Source: an uncultured Sulfitobacter sp. (GTDB lineage Bacteria > Pseudomonadota > Alphaproteobacteria > Rhodobacterales > Rhodobacteraceae). Taken from it: DNA of 30,452 bases. A program made the translations under genes and the position numbers. This document shows, one piece after another, positions 1 through 9,913 of the stretch (position 1 is its first letter; each line of letters starts with the position of its first letter). The notes beneath the pieces are model-generated. The model was not told where the DNA came from. It worked only from the letters and a program-made list of their open reading frames with translations, and made no database searches. The DNA lies in assembly GCA_937923365.1 (NCBI GenBank), contig CALAIJ010000335.1, positions 1 through 30,452 of the forward strand, given 5' to 3'.

Positions 1-716
1 TTGCGCTTTTCGGTGGCTTCACGGTCCTTGCGGGAGGCCTTGAACATCAGCACGCCTTGCTCGATGTTTTCGTTTGTTGTGGCCTGACGCGCGACCTCGA
101 TCCGCGCTGGATTGCTGAGGAAGGTGTTGGTGATACGCTCAATCTCTGGCGCCATTGTAGCGGAGAAAAACAGCGTCTGACGCGTGAAGGGCACCAGCCC
201 GAAGATGCGTTCGATGTCGGGGATGAAGCCCATATCGAGCATCCGGTCGGCCTCATCCACGACCATGACCTTGACGTCATTGAGGATCAGCTTGCCGCGC
301 TCGAAATGATCCAGCAGACGACCCGGCGTGGCAATCAGCACGTCGACACCTTTGTCGATGGCGGTGTCCTGTTCCTTGAACGACACGCCGCCGATCAGCA
401 GCGCCTTGGTCAGCTTGACGTGCTTGGCATAGGTGTCGAAATTCTCGGCCACTTGCGCGGCCAGTTCCCGCGTGGGGCAAAGCACAAGCGAACGCGGCAT
501 GCGTGCGCGCGCACGTCCCCGCGCCAGTTGCGAAATCATCGGCAGCGTGAAACTGGCGGTCTTGCCCGTGCCGGTCTGCGCGATCCCTAGAACGTCGCGA
601 CCTTCGAGGGCAGGGGGAATGGCACCCGCTTGAATGGGGGTGGGCGTCTCGTAACCCGCTTCGACAACGGCTTTGAGGACTTTGGGGCTGAGCTTCAGGT
701 CAGAAAATTTGGTCAT
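1..716 (-). CDS. DEAD-box ATP-dependent RNA helicase, RhlE-like (C-terminus beyond window edge)
   Basis: The gene runs off the left edge, so only the first 238 residues are visible: all of helicase domain 1 and the beginning of domain 2. Motifs appear in the right order: Q-motif region with TPIQ near residue 26, motif I AQTGTGKT at 46-53, PTRELA at 81-86, TPGR at 130-133, DEAD at 154-157 and SAT at 185-187. The family unwinds short RNA duplexes using ATP, typically in ribosome assembly or mRNA turnover, often in the cold. The ATG at 716 gives the compact N-terminus MTKFSDL usual for RhlE-type proteins. A weak GGA-type ribosome site precedes it. The lack of any N-terminal extension favours RhlE over CsdA or DbpA, but the distinguishing C-terminus is not in view. 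Confidence 0.93.
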   Translation of the reverse strand, partial: MTKFSDLKLSPKVLKAVVEAGYETPTPIQAGAIPPALEGRDVLGIAQTGTGKTASFTLPMISQLARGRARARMPRSLVLCPTRELAAQVAENFDTYAKHVKLTKALLIGGVSFKEQDTAIDKGVDVLIATPGRLLDHFERGKLILNDVKVMVVDEADRMLDMGFIPDIERIFGLVPFTRQTLFFSATMAPEIERITNTFLSNPARIEVARQATTNENIEQGVLMFKASRKDREATEKR

Positions 717-855
717 ATGTATCCGGTTTTAGCGGACACGACTTTGGCCCGCGGCAGCAATCATGTCGACCCGTATGGCCCTTGGGCGGCGTATGGCCGC
801 AACATGTTGTGCAGCCAATAGCAACTTGAGGCTGTGGCGTCAAACACTTGGGGGA
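717..855. promoter_or_regulatory. Upstream region of the helicase gene with small repeats
   Basis: This gap separates the glycosyltransferase stop from the helicase start and should hold the helicase promoter and leader. It contains a 9-bp direct repeat CGTATGGCC at 772-780 and 790-798. There is also a GC hairpin, GCGGC at 786-790 with GCCGC at 796-800, and a 10-bp palindrome CAACATGTTG at 800-809. No convincing -35/-10 pair was found. The regulatory role is inference. Confidence 0.3.
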
Positions 856-1794
856 TCAACGGCTTACGCTAGGGAAATGTGTGGACAATGGGCCGTCTGT
901 GTCCAGATTGGCCATGCGCAGCATCCCGTGTGCCCCAAGCCGCGCCCGCAAAGCAGGGCTGTCGGCGCTGACCTCGTCGAAAAACGCGCGCAAGGCTGTC
1001 TCTCCGCCATCCTCTTCGATCATGGCGAAAAGCTCGTGCATTGACAGGCCACCCTTGTCGCGGGGACGGTTGGGGCCAAGTTCGGCGCGGTAAGAGCCTT
1101 TGGTCAGGCGGTAGCGATAACTTTCCAGCCACGCCTCCCATGTTTTGGCGTGGCAATGGGCCAGCGCGATCTGGTCCTGCGGCATATCGATGCCTTTCAG
1201 TTCTTCCCCACTCTGGAAGGCGTTGTGGATCTTGACCTGAACATCGTCGCGCCCGGTGCGAACAAAGACCTTGCCCGCCACATGACTAAGAAACCCGCCT
1301 TTGAGATAGGGCCCGTAGGTGGGGTAGATGTCCCGCACGATCCGGTCGCGGTCCGGCCCGCCGGGGACAAAGCCCTTGAACGCCTGTGTGGTGCCCGACA
1401 AAGCCTCCATCGGGCGGGTGCGGGCGACAGGTGTGTCTGGCGGAAAGGATGAAAGATGCGTCGCAATATCTTGATCCGAAACCAGAAATTCGTCCACGTC
1501 CATGTGGATCAGCCAATCCACCTCGGTCTTGCGGCGGTAGGCATGGGTGGCGTTCATCGTCTGGCGAACCTGATGCTTTTGCGGACGCCCATGTTTTTTA
1601 CGCGCCCACCAAGCGGCGTCGCATGTGGTCACGCGGCACTTGGGATGCGCCTTGAGCGCGGCATGGGCCTGAGGGTTTTCGGCATCCAGATAGATGTAGA
1701 TACGGTGCGCGCCTGCCTCCAAGTGGTAGGCGACAAAACGCAAAATCTCCTCGGCGGGGGCGAGGATCGTGGCACTCAGACCCCATGTGGTCAT
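856..1794 (-). CDS. Glycosyltransferase family 2 protein (Glyco_tranf_2_4 type)
   Basis: The 312-residue protein begins with a GT-A-like fold: AEEILRFVAYHLEAGAHRIYIYLD at its N-terminus resembles family 2 transferases that open with a conserved 'call, listen, respond' strand pattern. IHMDVDEFLV at residues 97-105 carries the metal/nucleotide-sugar binding D-x-D. Such proteins transfer a sugar from a nucleotide donor onto surface glycans, but acceptor and sugar cannot be read from the sequence. There is no signal peptide or transmembrane segment. Its ATG overlaps the TGA of the upstream unknown gene by 4 bases (1791-1794), so the two are probably translationally coupled. It is the last gene of the prfC-unknown-GT set. 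Confidence 0.85.
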   Translation of the reverse strand: MTTWGLSATILAPAEEILRFVAYHLEAGAHRIYIYLDAENPQAHAALKAHPKCRVTTCDAAWWARKKHGRPQKHQVRQTMNATHAYRRKTEVDWLIHMDVDEFLVSDQDIATHLSSFPPDTPVARTRPMEALSGTTQAFKGFVPGGPDRDRIVRDIYPTYGPYLKGGFLSHVAGKVFVRTGRDDVQVKIHNAFQSGEELKGIDMPQDQIALAHCHAKTWEAWLESYRYRLTKGSYRAELGPNRPRDKGGLSMHELFAMIEEDGGETALRAFFDEVSADSPALRARLGAHGMLRMANLDTDGPLSTHFPSVSR

Positions 1795-2534
1795 GACGTT
1801 TTCCCCTGACTTTTGATGTCCTGGACGCGCCCGAAAATGCTGCGGGGTTCGGTCATGATCCCGCGTAACATGGCAAATCCTAAGGGGCGGATAACTGCGT
1901 CACGCTCGCAAAGCTGCCAGATACGGGCCAGCATGATCTTGTCCAGATCGCCACCCTTGAACGAATAGGGGTCCATGTTGAAGGCCAGCGGGAAGCGTTT
2001 GCGGCCTGTCTCTGGCTGAAAGGGGGTGCGGGTGGGTTTGCCCGAGATGCGCCGCTCGCTGTCGTGAAGCTTGATCATGTCGAACATGATCGACAGCGCC
2101 ATACCGCAGGCGCGCTGGTCCCCTGTCTGCCCGATGTCCGAAAAACTTGTTGCGGCAGAGATCATCCAACGCACGGGCAAGACCTCGGCCAGTTGCGCGC
2201 CATGCTCTGCCCAGATCCGGTGGAAGAGGATGATTGCGCAGGCAGGCGGATCATCGCGCCGCGAAATCGCAATCAGCATCGCGTGCAGGTGCAAGATCTC
2301 TGACTGGCCTTGGAATTCGTGCTGCAACTCCAACCACTTGCGGCGGGCGGAGTAGCGTTCCGCCTGTTCAAAGTCCATCGGCGGCGCGGGCAGCATCCGC
2401 TCAAAGTAGGGGGCAAGATCAACATCATCGGGCGGTAAGATATCCTCGACACCGTCAAAGCGCCTTTGCCGCTTTTCCTGCCGCCGCAGCAGCCCCGCGA
2501 AACCGCCTTTGTAAAGGTCGGGGGCCTGGCTCAT
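1791..2534 (-). CDS. Protein of unknown function coupled to prfC
   Basis: I do not recognise this 247-residue protein. It is soluble, with no signal peptide, membrane helix or cysteine motif. The N-terminus is basic (LLRRQEKRQRR), followed by an acidic and Pro-rich stretch (EDILPPDDVDLAPYF). The rest looks largely helical, with many Trp/His/Arg residues. The start codon at 2534 lies one base after the prfC stop (TAG-T-ATG). Its own stop overlaps the start of the glycosyltransferase. That packing implies co-translation with prfC. An uninterrupted frame at this length with tight coupling at both ends makes it a real gene, but no function should be assigned. Confidence 0.82.
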   Translation of the reverse strand: MSQAPDLYKGGFAGLLRRQEKRQRRFDGVEDILPPDDVDLAPYFERMLPAPPMDFEQAERYSARRKWLELQHEFQGQSEILHLHAMLIAISRRDDPPACAIILFHRIWAEHGAQLAEVLPVRWMISAATSFSDIGQTGDQRACGMALSIMFDMIKLHDSERRISGKPTRTPFQPETGRKRFPLAFNMDPYSFKGGDLDKIMLARIWQLCERDAVIRPLGFAMLRGIMTEPRSIFGRVQDIKSQGKTS

Positions 2535-2535
2535 A

Positions 2536-4155
<1,620 letters not shown>

Positions 4156-4252
4156 GGCACCCCTATAGCTTTGGCGCGTGCCTGCGGCAAGCAACACCCA
4201 CGCGGGCGGCAGATAAATCGCGCGACATGCACAGGCATCGTCCGTGCGTGCC

Positions 4253-5266
4253 CTATCGGGTGGAGGCCTTGCGCAGCAGCGCGGCCATATCGGGGCGCTT
4301 TAGCAAGTTCTCGTTCACGTCCAGACCGGCATGGGGCAGATCAGAATGCCCGGGGATTACATCGCCCATCGCTTCGGCCAGATCGTCAGGCAAAACGGGT
4401 TTGGTGCGGGTGTCGATCAGCATCGATTCAGCGGCAATCCCTTCGGCATAGATGATCTGATGGCTGTCAAACAGCAGTTGGAAATAGTCCACATGACCGC
4501 CGTCCTGACGCCGCACCGTTTCACCGTTGACCAGATGCTTGGCCTTGACCAGCAGTTCGGACCGGCCGGCGCCTACTTCGTCAGAGCGTTGGTAAATGAA
4601 CAGGCGGTGATCGGGGCTGACCAGCAAATCCCCTGTATTGTTCAGCGTGCCTGCGGCGATCAGAATAGGGGCAACTTCGCCAACAGCGCGTACAGTGCTT
4701 TGGCCAATCCAGCGGATCGGCTGGACCCCGTCATCACGGGTCAGAACGCGGTCGCCAACGGCCAGATCTTCGATCAGGCGCTGTTCGCCCGACGCAAGGG
4801 TGATCTGCGTGCCGCGGGTAAAGGATACGCAGGCCACGTGGGCAAATTTCTGCAAGGGCGTGTCGGTATCGACCCCGACCAAGCGGTATTCCACATGCGG
4901 CAGCATCGGCGCGAGAGGCAGCATGTAGATGTCTGCCGCGTCGCCTTGCCCGTCCACCTCGACGATCAGGATCGCCTCTTGGGTATTGCCGTCGGGGGAC
5001 ATGAACATCAGCGCACAATCAAGAAACAACTGCGCGTCAGGCTCTCCGATGGTGGTATCCTCCGAGACGCGGAAAGTGTGGCTGGGGGTGGGCACCAGTG
5101 ACAAACGGTAGGTCTCGGCCTCTGGCGTGATCTCGTAAATGTCGTCCAACATCAGCTCTGACGCGAAAGACAGCACATCGCCCATATTCGCCCCGTCTGT
5201 GGCGCGCACATGCGCTGCGCGAAAGACCTGCACACTTTGTGCGGGGGCGGTGCGGGTTCGGGCCAT
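4253..5266 (-). CDS. Hint-domain (Hedgehog/intein-like) protein
   Basis: The 337-residue protein has an N-terminal region of unknown type (about 1-140, beta-rich) and a Hint_2-like domain at about 146-285. Hint blocks visible are FTRGTQITLASGEQ, IEDLAVGDRVLT, SPDHRLFIY at 217-225 and HVDYFQLLFDSHQIIYAEG at 258-276. Hint domains perform N-to-S or N-to-O acyl shifts in inteins and hedgehogs. Bacterial Hint_2 proteins are of uncertain role and often sit on surface or secreted proteins. Where many relatives have Cys-Phe-Thr-x-Gly-Thr, this one has Ser148-Phe-Thr-Arg-Gly-Thr, with a Cys two residues earlier (C146). No N-terminal signal peptide is seen. The ATG at 5266 is chosen because it has an AGGA ribosome site; a longer frame to 5347 lacks support. 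Confidence 0.85.
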   Translation of the reverse strand: MARTRTAPAQSVQVFRAAHVRATDGANMGDVLSFASELMLDDIYEITPEAETYRLSLVPTPSHTFRVSEDTTIGEPDAQLFLDCALMFMSPDGNTQEAILIVEVDGQGDAADIYMLPLAPMLPHVEYRLVGVDTDTPLQKFAHVACVSFTRGTQITLASGEQRLIEDLAVGDRVLTRDDGVQPIRWIGQSTVRAVGEVAPILIAAGTLNNTGDLLVSPDHRLFIYQRSDEVGAGRSELLVKAKHLVNGETVRRQDGGHVDYFQLLFDSHQIIYAEGIAAESMLIDTRTKPVLPDDLAEAMGDVIPGHSDLPHAGLDVNENLLKRPDMAALLRKASTR

Positions 5267-5421
5267 AAAAAGTCCTCGCGATCTGTGCTGTCGGTGATGC
5301 GGCGTTACGCGACGGGGTAGCCTAGAATTGTGACCTGTGTTGGTCAAGACAACGGTGTTTTGCTGGCATCATGCCGGTCACGTGTTACCAAGAGCCGAAC
5401 AAAGACAAAAGGAGTCGCGAT
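5267..5421. promoter_or_regulatory. Divergent intergenic region with inverted repeat TGACC-N6-GGTCA
   Basis: This 155-base region separates the Hint gene (minus) from the SDR gene (plus) and must carry both promoters. A perfect inverted repeat TGACC (5331-5335), spacer 5336-5341, GGTCA (5342-5346) lies near its middle. A looser palindrome centred on CACGTG lies at 5376-5389. Arms of five bases can occur by chance, so an operator role is a guess. The SDR ribosome site AAAAGGAG is at 5407-5414. Confidence 0.35.
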
Positions 5422-6201
5422 ATGGATCTGGGGATCAAAGGGAAAAAGGCGCTGGTTTGCGCGTCTTCCAAGGGGCTTGGCCTGGGCTGTGCCGAAGCGC
5501 TGGCCGAGGCGGGCGTCGATCTGATCATGAACGCCCGTGGGGCCGAAGCGCTGGAGGCCTCCGCAGAGCGGTTGCGCCAGACCTACGGGATCAACGTCAC
5601 CACTGTTGCGGCAGATGTCGCCACGCCCGAAGGGCAAGCCAAGGTGATCGAAGCGGCGCAGGGTATTGATATTCTTGTCAATAACGCTGGTGGCCCCCCT
5701 CCGGGGATGTGGCAGGACTGGGACCGCGCAGACTTTATTGCGGCCCTTGATGCCAACATGCTGGCACCCATTGCGCTGATAAAAGCCTTTGTGCCCGACA
5801 TGATGGCGGCAGGCTGGGGCCGCGTTGTCAACATCACCTCACAGTCCGTGCGTGCCCCAATTGGCGTCCTGGGTCTGTCAAATTCAGCGCGCACCGGACT
5901 GACAGGCTACGTGGCAGGCACCTCGCGGCAGGTCGCAGGCTCTGGCGTGACGATCAACAACCTGTTGCCGGGTATTCACGCCACGGACCGCGCTGATGCG
6001 CTGGATGGCGGCGTTGTCGCCAGCCGGAACATCACGTTGGAGCAAGCCCGCGAAGAACGCGCCGCCACGATCCCCGCCGGGCGCTACGGCACGCGTGCGG
6101 AGTTCGGTGCGGCCTGTGCGTTCCTGTGCTCGCAGCATGCGGGTTTCATCGTCGGGCAGAACCTTCTGCTGGACGGTGGTGCCACCAATATCACGATGTA
6201 G
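5422..6201 (+). CDS. Atypical short-chain dehydrogenase/reductase (FabG-like, degenerate active site)
   Basis: The 259-residue protein has an overall SDR Rossmann fold: CASSKGLGLG near residue 13, NNAGGPPPG, ITSQSVRAP, and a C-terminal GQNLLLDGG. The classical glycine motif TGxxxGxG is altered to CASSKGLG. In the catalytic region, where SDRs have Tyr-x-x-x-Lys, the sequence reads LSNSARTGLTG, so Tyr and Lys appear to be Ser and Arg. A recognised SDR subgroup (the 'BKR-like' SDRs that do not match the NAD motif or the tetrad) shows the same deviations, so this is probably a family trait and not a mutation. Substrate is unknown. The ATG at 5422 follows a strong AAAAGGAG; upstream frame codons are ignored. 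The alkC-like gene begins 6 bases after its stop. Confidence 0.87.
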   Translation: MDLGIKGKKALVCASSKGLGLGCAEALAEAGVDLIMNARGAEALEASAERLRQTYGINVTTVAADVATPEGQAKVIEAAQGIDILVNNAGGPPPGMWQDWDRADFIAALDANMLAPIALIKAFVPDMMAAGWGRVVNITSQSVRAPIGVLGLSNSARTGLTGYVAGTSRQVAGSGVTINNLLPGIHATDRADALDGGVVASRNITLEQAREERAATIPAGRYGTRAEFGAACAFLCSQHAGFIVGQNLLLDGGATNITM

Positions 6202-6207
6202 CGCAGG

Positions 6208-7329
6208 ATGGCCGAGAAGTTCTCGCTCAAGGACCATCTGTTCAACGCGGAAACCATCGGACAGCTGGCGGCAGAATATGCCGCTGGCCTGCGCGGTTTC
6301 GATGCGGCGCGCTTTGTGCGTGAGGCGCTTGGCGGGTTTGAAACACGCGAATTGCTGGCGCGGATGGAATGGATGGCCGATTGTCTGGAGGCGCAGCTTG
6401 CGCCGGACTTCCCGACGATGGCCGATCAGCTTGAAGCGGCGATGCCTGCACCTTTGGATGCAAGCAGGACGGATAACGATTTTGGTCATTTTATCCACGG
6501 CTTACCGGGCATTCTTGCGGTGCGCCACGGGCTGGAGGATCACCGCGATCGTGCGCTGGATTTGCTTCATGCAGCCACGCAGCGGTTCTCGATGGAGTTC
6601 TACATCAGGCCCTTCCTGAACCGCTGGCCAGAGCAGACTTTGGCCCGACTGAGGCTATGGCAGCATGACGACAACTACCATGTGCGCCGCCTTGTCAGCG
6701 AAGGGACGCGGCCCAAACTGCCTTGGGCCAAGGCTGTGCAGTTGAATACAGATCAGACGCTGCCTTTGTTGAACAACTTGCATGGAGACGCCACCAGATA
6801 TGTCACAAGATCGGTCTCTAACCATCTGAATGATATTGCAAAAACGGAACCTGACCTTATCGTGTCCACTTTGCAGTCCTGGGCGTCCGAGGGGCGGCAA
6901 AACCCGTCGGAACTGGCTTGGATGACCCGTCATGCGACCCGCACGTTGGTGAAACAAGGCCACGCAGGTGCGCTGGCGCTGCTGGGCTACCGAAGCGACG
7001 TGCCCGTGCGCGCCGCGCTGACACTTGGCGCGACGCAATACGCGATTGGCGACCGCTTGCAGGTTAACGCCACGTTGGAGGCCGCAACAGAGCTGCCCGT
7101 GATGGTCGACTACCGTCTGCAATTCGCGCGCCCAAACGGAAAGACCGGTGAGAAAGTGTTCAAGCTGAAGGTGGCCAAGATCGCAAAGGACGTGCCGCTC
7201 ACGCTTTCCAAAGCGCACCATCTGAAAGGGGACGCGACCACGTTCCGCCTTTATCCGGGTGCGCACCGCGTGGTGTTGCAGGTCAACGGCAATGACGTGG
7301 CAGAGGCGTCCTTTGATCTGACTGAATAG
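6208..7329 (+). CDS. alkC: AlkC-family DNA alkylation repair glycosylase with C-terminal Ig-like domain
   Basis: The 373-residue protein opens with FSLKDHLFN and contains TDNDFGHFI, QRFSMEFYIRPFL, DDNYHVRRLVSEGTRP and YVTRSVSNHLNDIAK, the HEAT-like repeat signature of AlkC/AlkD-type glycosylases. Arg-rich VRRLVSEG and VTRSVSNH segments are where the helices contact DNA in this superfamily. AlkC enzymes excise small cationic methylated bases, such as 3-methyladenine and 3-methylcytosine, without flipping the base. From about residue 285 the sequence turns beta-rich (LTLGATQYAIGDRLQVNATLEA and onward), fitting the Ig-like domain known at the C-terminus of many AlkC proteins. It starts 6 bases after the SDR stop, so the two are likely co-transcribed, although no functional link is evident. 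Confidence 0.88.
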   Translation: MAEKFSLKDHLFNAETIGQLAAEYAAGLRGFDAARFVREALGGFETRELLARMEWMADCLEAQLAPDFPTMADQLEAAMPAPLDASRTDNDFGHFIHGLPGILAVRHGLEDHRDRALDLLHAATQRFSMEFYIRPFLNRWPEQTLARLRLWQHDDNYHVRRLVSEGTRPKLPWAKAVQLNTDQTLPLLNNLHGDATRYVTRSVSNHLNDIAKTEPDLIVSTLQSWASEGRQNPSELAWMTRHATRTLVKQGHAGALALLGYRSDVPVRAALTLGATQYAIGDRLQVNATLEAATELPVMVDYRLQFARPNGKTGEKVFKLKVAKIAKDVPLTLSKAHHLKGDATTFRLYPGAHRVVLQVNGNDVAEASFDLTE

Positions 7330-7431
7330 GGCGTCGGCCTTCACATTCCCGCTAGCGTCTGATTTGTGACTGGCTCTTGCGGCGGCAATCTCCTAATCCC
7401 TCAGCAGATTTTCTTGCGCGAAGGCAGGCCG

Positions 7432-8790
7432 ATGCAACCCATTATTCTTGTTGGTATTTTTGCGGCCATCGTGCTGCTGAGCCTGCTTGCTGCCCCACGC
7501 AAAGCCTCTGTTGACGGGTTTTTTGGCGGACTGGGTGCGCATGGCGCCGCACCGGGCCTCTGGACGCTGGTGCTGAGCCAGGTCACCACGTGGATTTTCG
7601 CCCGCTCGCTGATGAATGCGGCGATCCTTGGCTATTACTACGGGATCGCTGGCACGCTGGCCTACGCGGCATACTATGGTTCGTTCCTGACAGGGGCCTT
7701 TGTCGTCGCGCATCTGCGGGCAGGGGGCGCGCGGTCCGTCCAGGACTGGCTGGGCGCGCAATTCGGTAAAGCGGGCACCGGATGCTACAATCTGGTGATC
7801 GCCCTGCGGCTTTTGTCCGAAGTCTTTGCCAACTTACTGGTGGTAGGCCTGATCGCAGCCGCGGTCTGGGAGGGGAGCGGCACATGGGCCGTTGTCCTTG
7901 TAGCCCTTTTGGGGTTGGCCTATTCCGCTTGGGGCGGTCTGTCCGCTGCCTTGCGCACGGATGTGGCGCAAATGCTTGTTTTCCTGTGCGTTTTCGGCGT
8001 GGCTTTTGTCGCGTTGATCGCCAGTCCCGCCTTTGATCTGGGTGCGGTGCTGACCGCGCCGGGCACGGCAGGCAGCTACAACGGTTGGGTGTTGCTGGCG
8101 GTGGCTGCGCTTCAGGTGTTCTCTTATCCGGTGCATGACCCTGTGATGATGGACCGCGGCTTTCTGGCCGATCCGGAAACGACCAAGCGGTCGTTTCTGC
8201 ATGCTTTCTGGGTCTCCACGCTTTGTATCATCGGCTTTGGCTTCTTCGGCATCCAGGCCAGCCTGATAGGCGCCACGTATGAAAACCAATTGATCGGCAC
8301 GTGGAGCGGTATGTTCCCCATGTGGATATTCGCCGCCCTGATGGTGTCACTTCTGGTCTCGGCGCTGAGCACATTAGACAGTGCGTTGGCCTCTGCCGCG
8401 CGGTTGGTGGTGGAAGAGCTGAAGCTTGCCCCGCGCACGCTGAATGGGGGGCGTCTGGTCATGGTGATCTTCATGGGGGCAGGCGCGCTGCTGACGCTGT
8501 GGGGCAATGCCACGCTTTTCGACGCGGTCGCAGTGTCCGGCACGGCATCAATGTTCCTGACGCCTGTGCTGCTGGTCGGGCTGATCATGGGCCGTGGGGT
8601 GCCGATCTGGTCCTATGCCGTGTCCTTTGGTGCCGCGATGCTGGGGGCCTTGGTCTATTTTGGACGCGACTGGGCCACTTTCGCAGCGCTCCTGCCGGAG
8701 GGGCACAAATACGAACAACTGCTGGTCATCTGTGTCTGCGTTTTGGTCGCAGGCTTTGCGGCGGTGCTTGCGGGGGCGCGTCGCCGCTGA
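7432..8790 (+). CDS. Sodium:solute symporter (SSS family)
   Basis: The 452-residue polytopic membrane protein has about 12-13 hydrophobic segments. The family signatures YSAWGGLSAALRTDVAQ and SALSTLDSALASAAR are both present; the latter lies on the helix that carries the Na+-binding Ser/Thr residues. SSS proteins couple Na+ entry to uptake of sugars, amino acids, carboxylates or urea. The substrate cannot be told from sequence alone. The ATG at 7432 has AAGGCAGG ahead of it and places the first membrane helix (IILVGIFAAIVLLSLLAA) at the N-terminus. A 102-base gap before it may hold a promoter. The ABC ATPase gene follows after 34 bases. Confidence 0.9.
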   Translation: MQPIILVGIFAAIVLLSLLAAPRKASVDGFFGGLGAHGAAPGLWTLVLSQVTTWIFARSLMNAAILGYYYGIAGTLAYAAYYGSFLTGAFVVAHLRAGGARSVQDWLGAQFGKAGTGCYNLVIALRLLSEVFANLLVVGLIAAAVWEGSGTWAVVLVALLGLAYSAWGGLSAALRTDVAQMLVFLCVFGVAFVALIASPAFDLGAVLTAPGTAGSYNGWVLLAVAALQVFSYPVHDPVMMDRGFLADPETTKRSFLHAFWVSTLCIIGFGFFGIQASLIGATYENQLIGTWSGMFPMWIFAALMVSLLVSALSTLDSALASAARLVVEELKLAPRTLNGGRLVMVIFMGAGALLTLWGNATLFDAVAVSGTASMFLTPVLLVGLIMGRGVPIWSYAVSFGAAMLGALVYFGRDWATFAALLPEGHKYEQLLVICVCVLVAGFAAVLAGARRR

Positions 8791-8799
8791 TACGGAATA

Positions 8800-8820
8800 A
8801 TCCGAGTAATTCTATCGGAT
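8800..8820 (+). promoter_or_regulatory. Inverted repeat overlapping the ABC gene ribosome site
   Basis: ATCCGA (8800-8805) and TCGGAT (8815-8820) form a perfect 6-bp stem around a 9-base AT-rich loop in the short gap between symporter and ABC genes. The GGA inside the right arm is the only plausible Shine-Dalgarno for the ATG at 8825, so pairing could mask it. It could instead be a protein operator. Confidence 0.4.
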
Positions 8821-8824
8821 ACGC

Positions 8825-9910
8825 ATGAGCCTGCAGCCACCCCGCCTTGAGATCCGCAACCTGCGCCGCACATACGCGGGTCGCGCGGTGGTCGATGACG
8901 TGTCACTGGCGATCCAGCCGGGGCAGGTGACGTGTCTGCTAGGCCCGTCGGGTTGCGGCAAATCGACGACCCTGCGGATGATCGCTGGGGTCGAGATGCA
9001 AGACAGCGGCACGATCCACGTGGACGGCAAGCTGATCTGCGATACTATCTTTCGCATCCCCCCCGAACAGCGCGAAATTGGCTTGATGTTTCAGGATTTT
9101 GCCCTGTTTCCGCACTTGAGCGTGGCGGACAATGTGGCCTTTGGCCTGAAGGGCAGCAAACCTGAAAAGCGCGCCCGCGTCGAAGAGCTATTGGCGCGTG
9201 TCGATATGCTGCGCTTCATCGATGGGTTCCCGCATCAATTGTCCGGAGGAGAGCAACAGCGCGTGGCACTCGCGCGCGCGCTGGCGCCGCGCCCGCGCAT
9301 CATGCTGATGGACGAACCTTTCAGTGGCCTTGATAACCGTCTGCGCGACGGCATCCGGGATGAGACGCTGAGCATCCTCAAAGAAGAAGACACCGCCGTT
9401 CTACTGGTCACCCATGAGCCGGACGAGGCGATGCGCATGGCTGATGAAATCGCCCTGATGCGCGACGGCAGGATCGTGCAGCAAGGCGCACCCTATAATG
9501 TCTACACACGTCCATTGGACCGTGCCTCGGTCGCCTTTTTCTCGGACGCCAATGTGCTGCGGGCCGAAGTGTCCGGCGCACTTGCGCTGACCCCCTTTGG
9601 TCGCTTTCTGGCCCCGGGTGTGCCCGATGGTACTTCCGTGGACATTGTCTTTCGCCCGCAGCATTTGCGCATCGACTTTGACCGCGCGGGCAAGGGGCCG
9701 GCACCAACGCCCACCGAAGGAACTGCCGCCCGTGCTGTGGTGGACCGCGCCCGCTTTATGGGCAACGAAAGCCTTGTCGAATTCTGCATGGATTACGACG
9801 GCTCAATCCTGAAAGCGACGGTGCCAAGTGTCTTTCTGCCCCAAAAGGGTGCGGTAATGTGGCTGACGATCCGGCGCGACCGCTGCTTTGTTTTCCCTGT
9901 GGAGGAATAG
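8825..9910 (+). CDS. ABC transporter ATP-binding protein (FbpC/PotA-like importer ATPase)
   Basis: All nucleotide-binding motifs are intact: Walker A GPSGCGKST at 40-48, Q-loop Gln90, signature LSGGEQQR at 139-146, Walker B IMLMDEP at 159-165 and switch His197. The C-terminal 120 residues form a TOBE-like regulatory domain (VDIVFRPQHLRI; RFMGNESLVEF; VMWLTIRRDRCFVFP), typical of ATPases for iron(III), polyamine, sugar or molybdate importers. No permease or binding protein gene lies in the window, so it is an orphan here. Its partner could be encoded elsewhere. It starts 34 bases after the symporter and ends 3 bases before the first Lin0512 gene, so it probably shares a transcript with the Lin0512 pair. 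Confidence 0.92.
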   Translation: MSLQPPRLEIRNLRRTYAGRAVVDDVSLAIQPGQVTCLLGPSGCGKSTTLRMIAGVEMQDSGTIHVDGKLICDTIFRIPPEQREIGLMFQDFALFPHLSVADNVAFGLKGSKPEKRARVEELLARVDMLRFIDGFPHQLSGGEQQRVALARALAPRPRIMLMDEPFSGLDNRLRDGIRDETLSILKEEDTAVLLVTHEPDEAMRMADEIALMRDGRIVQQGAPYNVYTRPLDRASVAFFSDANVLRAEVSGALALTPFGRFLAPGVPDGTSVDIVFRPQHLRIDFDRAGKGPAPTPTEGTAARAVVDRARFMGNESLVEFCMDYDGSILKATVPSVFLPQKGAVMWLTIRRDRCFVFPVEE

Positions 9911-9913
9911 GAT

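Noticed and set aside
4331..5101. Open frame on the plus strand opposite the Hint gene
   Set aside because: It is antisense to the Hint blocks, which fix the minus strand as coding.
5376..5389. CACGTG-centred near-palindrome before the SDR gene
   Set aside because: Only five of seven arm positions pair, and the E-box-like core is common by chance in GC-rich DNA.
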